A stretch of DNA of 64,000 nt from Wyeomyia smithii (taxonomy: Eukaryota; Arthropoda; Insecta; Diptera; Culicidae). Location: NCBI RefSeq assembly GCF_029784165.1, contig NC_073696.1:191998498-192062497 (forward strand), given 5' to 3'. This document shows positions 60,053 to 64,000 of the stretch, one piece after another. Every line of letters starts with the position of its first letter. Within the stretch, counting starts at the first letter, position 1. Made by a program: the position numbers and the translations under genes. Below the pieces are notes generated by a model, which was not told the origin of the DNA, searched no databases, and saw only the letters and a program-made list of their open reading frames with translations.

Positions 60053-62326
60053 AAAAAGTATAGTTATACGCTTAACAAAAGTATCTTCGTAGACACTTGA
60101 GTTATCTAGGTCTCAAACCCAATCAAAAGTGGCGTTAATTTCGCCCACAAGATTGATGTGGTTTCGCGCCATCCAACTCTGCGTGTAGTTTCAACTACAT
60201 ATATCCTGTCATGTCACGCTTTGGATGCTCAAAATAATAGTCACTCTATTAGAAAACCAATCAATAAAAAAAACCTTCATCTCACTGACACGGATAAATG
60301 TGAATTTTCATCACGAGTGGTCTTGCGTACGAGATTGAGCCGACAATTAAATTTTCTTCCATCCTTCTCATTGTTCAGTGGTTTCGTGTACTGAATTCAT
60401 AACTAGACAGTGTTGTCCATGCCCGCCTACAACCACTTAGTTTAGCAGAGTTCGTTATCGCCTGACCCTGAAGAGCACAGCTTCGAACGACGGATTTTGC
60501 CATAAATTCTACCAGGATATTATTAAATACTAAATCACTGCATTCCGATAACCACAATTATGAAACCGGAGAAAAGACCTGCGGGGATAGCAGATGAAGG
60601 CCATCACATCTTACCATTCGAAGAGTTCAACCAGCCAACGAACCGATAAACCAGCCATCCGGATATAGTGGAACTGCATTCTTCGCATCCGCCAACAGAC
60701 ACGCGCCATTGCCGCTTTACCGACATTTAATGGATGGCAAAGTGTATATCTACCAGTCAATACCAGTGATGCCAAACAACTGGACTATATTTTTTATTGC
60801 CATAAATTGTTTTATATCTGTTTAGGAAAAATATAAGTAATACTTTTGAAAAATATCAGTCTCTGGAAACCCTCATCAATCACTGTTGGCAGCATCAACG
60901 GGTGTCATTGCATAAAGCAGTAAAACTCAACAAGAAGCTTAAATCTGGCAGCTGTGCAGCAGCGCAGTCTTCCCACACGTGGCACGGATGAGAGCGTCAC
61001 AATGTCGGTGAAATCCGCACTCTAGTGGAAAAGTGTGAACTTGAAAAATTCTCAAATCAAGACACAAACGATTCGCTCCGATATCTGCAGAATTCAATTT
61101 GCTTCCCCTCCTGGGAATTTGCTCTATAACATGTCGGTTGCCAGGCGTGGATTTGGGTAAGCGGTTTACTAGCAAAGCAAGCGTCTTACAGATTTGGTAG
61201 TGTAAGTATATAGTTTAGTATAGCATCGGATTCTGCTTCCGGTTTGCCGTTTTAAAACGGAAAACTTTTGTTTCTTGTTTCAGTTTTTTGAATTACGTCA
61301 TAACTCTGCTACGTTTTGGGTGTGGGATGAGGGATGACAGGATGTTATTTTCGCTAAATGGAATACAGCCAAGATGAACGGAATACTATTGTGTTTTTTT
61401 TTCAATCCCACTCTGAAAGTATATTGTATGCTATCCTTTCGATTGGCTAGTGATCAACAATACTGCACTGGATATTTTATCAGTTGGACCAAACTTACAA
61501 TGTAAACAATACCCAATAGTTAAGTTACCCAGAATCTTCACCAGCTATTTATCCACAACATTACTGATTCATGTAGTCAACTTAAGCAACCAATGTCTAT
61601 CTTTGGTTTAAGCAGATTTGGCGTACGTGACTAACTCCCAAACAAGTGAAAAATGTCCATTTCGAGTGGACACCGTCTGCGTCAATCGGTCCCTCATCCC
61701 GTTTGCTTGAAATCTGTGTTTTGCATTTCCAATGTCTGTTCTAGTCATGCTAGAATGGGTACTCGATAGCATGGAAAGGAATGTTAGCGTTGGATGGTGC
61801 TGACAATTGCCACAAAATAGCCTCAACTCAATCATTCAACTTGTATGAACAGCAATGACGGCAAGCTAACATGGTTCCATTGGATTGTTGAACCGTGTTT
61901 TGGTGCGTGGACGGTTGCTGTCAGATCATACTCTTGTTCGAATTATTTTTTCTCGAGAGTAAGCTGAAATTTGGTGAAAAAAGTGTAATAAAAACGAAAA
62001 AGTAAACTAGTTTTGAATATATTTTTGGATGCTAGCGGAAAAAAATCAGTTAGTTTTGGAGCTCTTTAGAACCAAAGAAACTCTTCTTCAAAAACGATAG
62101 CTTTATAGAGCTTTTGTCCGGTAAGCAGCCCGCCTTTTGACCACTAGATTCTGTTGTTCGGTTGCTTGCAGGCCCGAATAGATCGAAATCCTCCTCGCCA
62201 ACGAATCCTTCTGACAGTGCTTTAGCTGGCATTGAATTTCTCGGTAATATTGTGTAGGTATACCTGTATCCTGGGTATAACCTACCAGGACTTTCTCCAG
62301 AAAACCCTGTACGCGCAATTGGCGCG

Positions 62327-62679
62327 GAATTAATACACACAAATTAACGTGGACTAACTGACTTTATTTTCGTACATCACTACTGAAATATACCCTACCG
62401 GTAACTCAGAGAGAAAGACTTTCTCCACTCTCTGTTTACCTTACTGATCTCTTAACCTAATCAAGTACTGCTAAAGTACAGGCAGCGTTTTGTTTATAAC
62501 ACAAAACTTGTTTATTTTGGTTGAGTTTGTTTGCCGGTGGCACAGCAGAAGGCTGCGCGAAGTTCTTTGCCACCTGTGGCATAATCTGTTGATACATAGA
62601 GTGTTGACAGAGCCGTTCGCGGTCCTCCAAAATGTTCGACTGAAGCATAGCAGAAGGCTATGCCCTCCTAGGAACAACA
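62327..62679 (-). mobile_element. LTR-like segment (unit 2)
   Basis: Duplicate of 51,668-52,020, with the same limits on the call. Confidence 0.3.
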
Positions 62680-63349
62680 TTTAACTTTAATTATAAGGCT
62701 CGTGACGGAGCATTGGGTTCTTCGCAGGGTGTGACGTCACATCTGCCACCCCGCCTAGTTGGCCATTATCTAGAAGAGACAATGGTCACACGGTCCGTCC
62801 TGACGGCCGATAGGTGTGTTTTTTTCTTTTTTATTACAATTATTCTCGCGTTTTTATACAACTATATACACCGTTGTTTTTTATAATATGCTTTTTTTCC
62901 TCTGGCCAATGAAATTTTGTTTTTCAAAACTGTAGCACCGTTTGAGTTTACATTATCATACATGACATTTTCCTTATTTAAAATTAACAATTGCTTGCTC
63001 GCCTGATGCGCTGCGTCGTGAAGATATCTGCTGTTTAGCTGTCGTGTTCAAGCGCCGGGTTGCAGGGGGTTTGAAACGAGAGGGTGCGTCTGGCAGTAGA
63101 GGTTCTCATCGGTTGGTTGTGGTGCAAACTCATCTCTAAGGCTTCATCGGGTTATTTACACTAGTTCAACGATTACCATTGCATTTTAATTAAGACTGCA
63201 GTTTAGCTGGTTGTTTTACGATTGTTCAGAGTGTGTTGTTGAACTTCAATGTTGGGTTAGCCGTGTCCCTTTGGCATAGATCGGCTGTATTTTTGTTTGG
63301 CTTATAGTATTGTTATGCGCCGTGTGGCGAAAAGATTTGCGATTGCCAC

Positions 63350-64000
63350 TGGCTCTGTTGCATAATGCAGTCACTTGGTTTATCATCTTTAACTGTCTGC
63401 GCGGGGTGTCCAATTACCCGCTAGCATGTGTGCACATTTTCAAAGCGTAGTGCGTAAAGACCATAGTTGATTAAACACGAGCAAAATTTTATAGCGTCAT
63501 TTTGCTTGTTTGGCTTTGACCTCGAATCCTCATTTGTGGAAGTCAATAACTCTCAATGAGTAATATATATTTGGAACAAATTATTACGCCCTTCGCTGTG
63601 TAGTTTGCTGTATTCGTCTTCGCGCTGAAGTCTCGATTCTGGCTTGAGCCGCATTGATTGAGTTCTGTTGCACATCTGACCTCTTCAGGGATCAAAAACT
63701 GGATACTGCTCGTCTCCTCTTGGTAATAACGTTTGGCTTTACCTCCATCTCGACCATAGACACCCGCCGTTCAACTCCCCTCACAACCGTCTGCTTCCCT
63801 TTTCGCGTCATACTGGGCATTATGGTATGCCCCCATCTCAGCATCCGTTGTAATCACCTCGGTCGTCTTCGAGGATCGGGAACTCGTCTCATTGTCAATT
63901 CTTAGATGCTAGCTGCCCTACTTAGCAAGTGGTGCATATATTTTTTTGCCATTCTTTCATCAATTTTTTTTTTTCGTTAATTTTTTCCACTTGCTGTTTA
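63350..64000. other. Right flank of the duplication, nothing recognised
   Basis: Unique sequence in this window. The frame at 63,654-63,905 (+) shows no domain. Its antisense is comparatively open too, but I do not recognise a product. Confidence 0.3.

Overview
This window is nuclear DNA from an insect. The most likely source is a culicine (Aedes-like) mosquito. The reasons are: a cuticle-type gene with an intron splitting its signal peptide; TATA and initiator spacing typical of insects; dense transposon relics matching mosquito lineages (an RTE/JAM1-like LINE, Tc1/mariner relics, an R1-clade LINE, a Penelope-like element); and a repeat unit containing 'GATGGCTGGACCGATTTTCA' that I recall from Aedes-type genomes. 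The species call is inference. No search was run.

Layout. (1) 1-7 kb: two small foldback MITEs and the only convincing host gene, a three-exon gene for a 90-residue secreted Val/Pro/Lys-repeat protein (4,881-6,045, +). (2) 7-13 kb: relics, namely an inverted pair of dispersed repeats, a 1.35-kb repeat with three diverged internal units, a broken Tc1/mariner transposase, a 182-bp MITE and hammerhead-like motifs of Penelope type. (3) 14.6-26 kb: four copies or partial copies of one non-autonomous family with Helentron/HINE-like architecture, a Penelope GIY-YIG endonuclease relic, and an RTE-clade LINE relic lying between two inverted family copies. (4) 28-30 kb: a LINE reverse-transcriptase C-terminus and a second Tc1/mariner relic. 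(5) 30.8-42.5 kb: two full-length R1-clade retrotransposons placed 5'-to-5' inside (TA)n. The left one has an uninterrupted 1,020-codon ORF2. The right one is broken by several frameshifts and stops. (6) 42.1-63.35 kb: a direct tandem duplication of about 10.6 kb. Each unit starts in the 3' tail of the right-hand R1 element and holds a TA-flanked MITE, a 1.8-kb foldback element, an X-box/NRF-1-like motif cluster, a dispersed repeat that is the empty site for one HINE-like insertion, and an LTR-like segment.

Only the small cuticle-like gene looks like host coding sequence. Everything else with coding character is transposon-derived. The points most worth following are the (TA)n association of the R1-clade elements, their AUG-less ORF1/ORF2 junction and Glu-to-Asp endonuclease change, the HINE-like family with covarying terminal hairpins and a paired empty site, and the near-identical tandem duplication, which could be real or an assembly duplicate.
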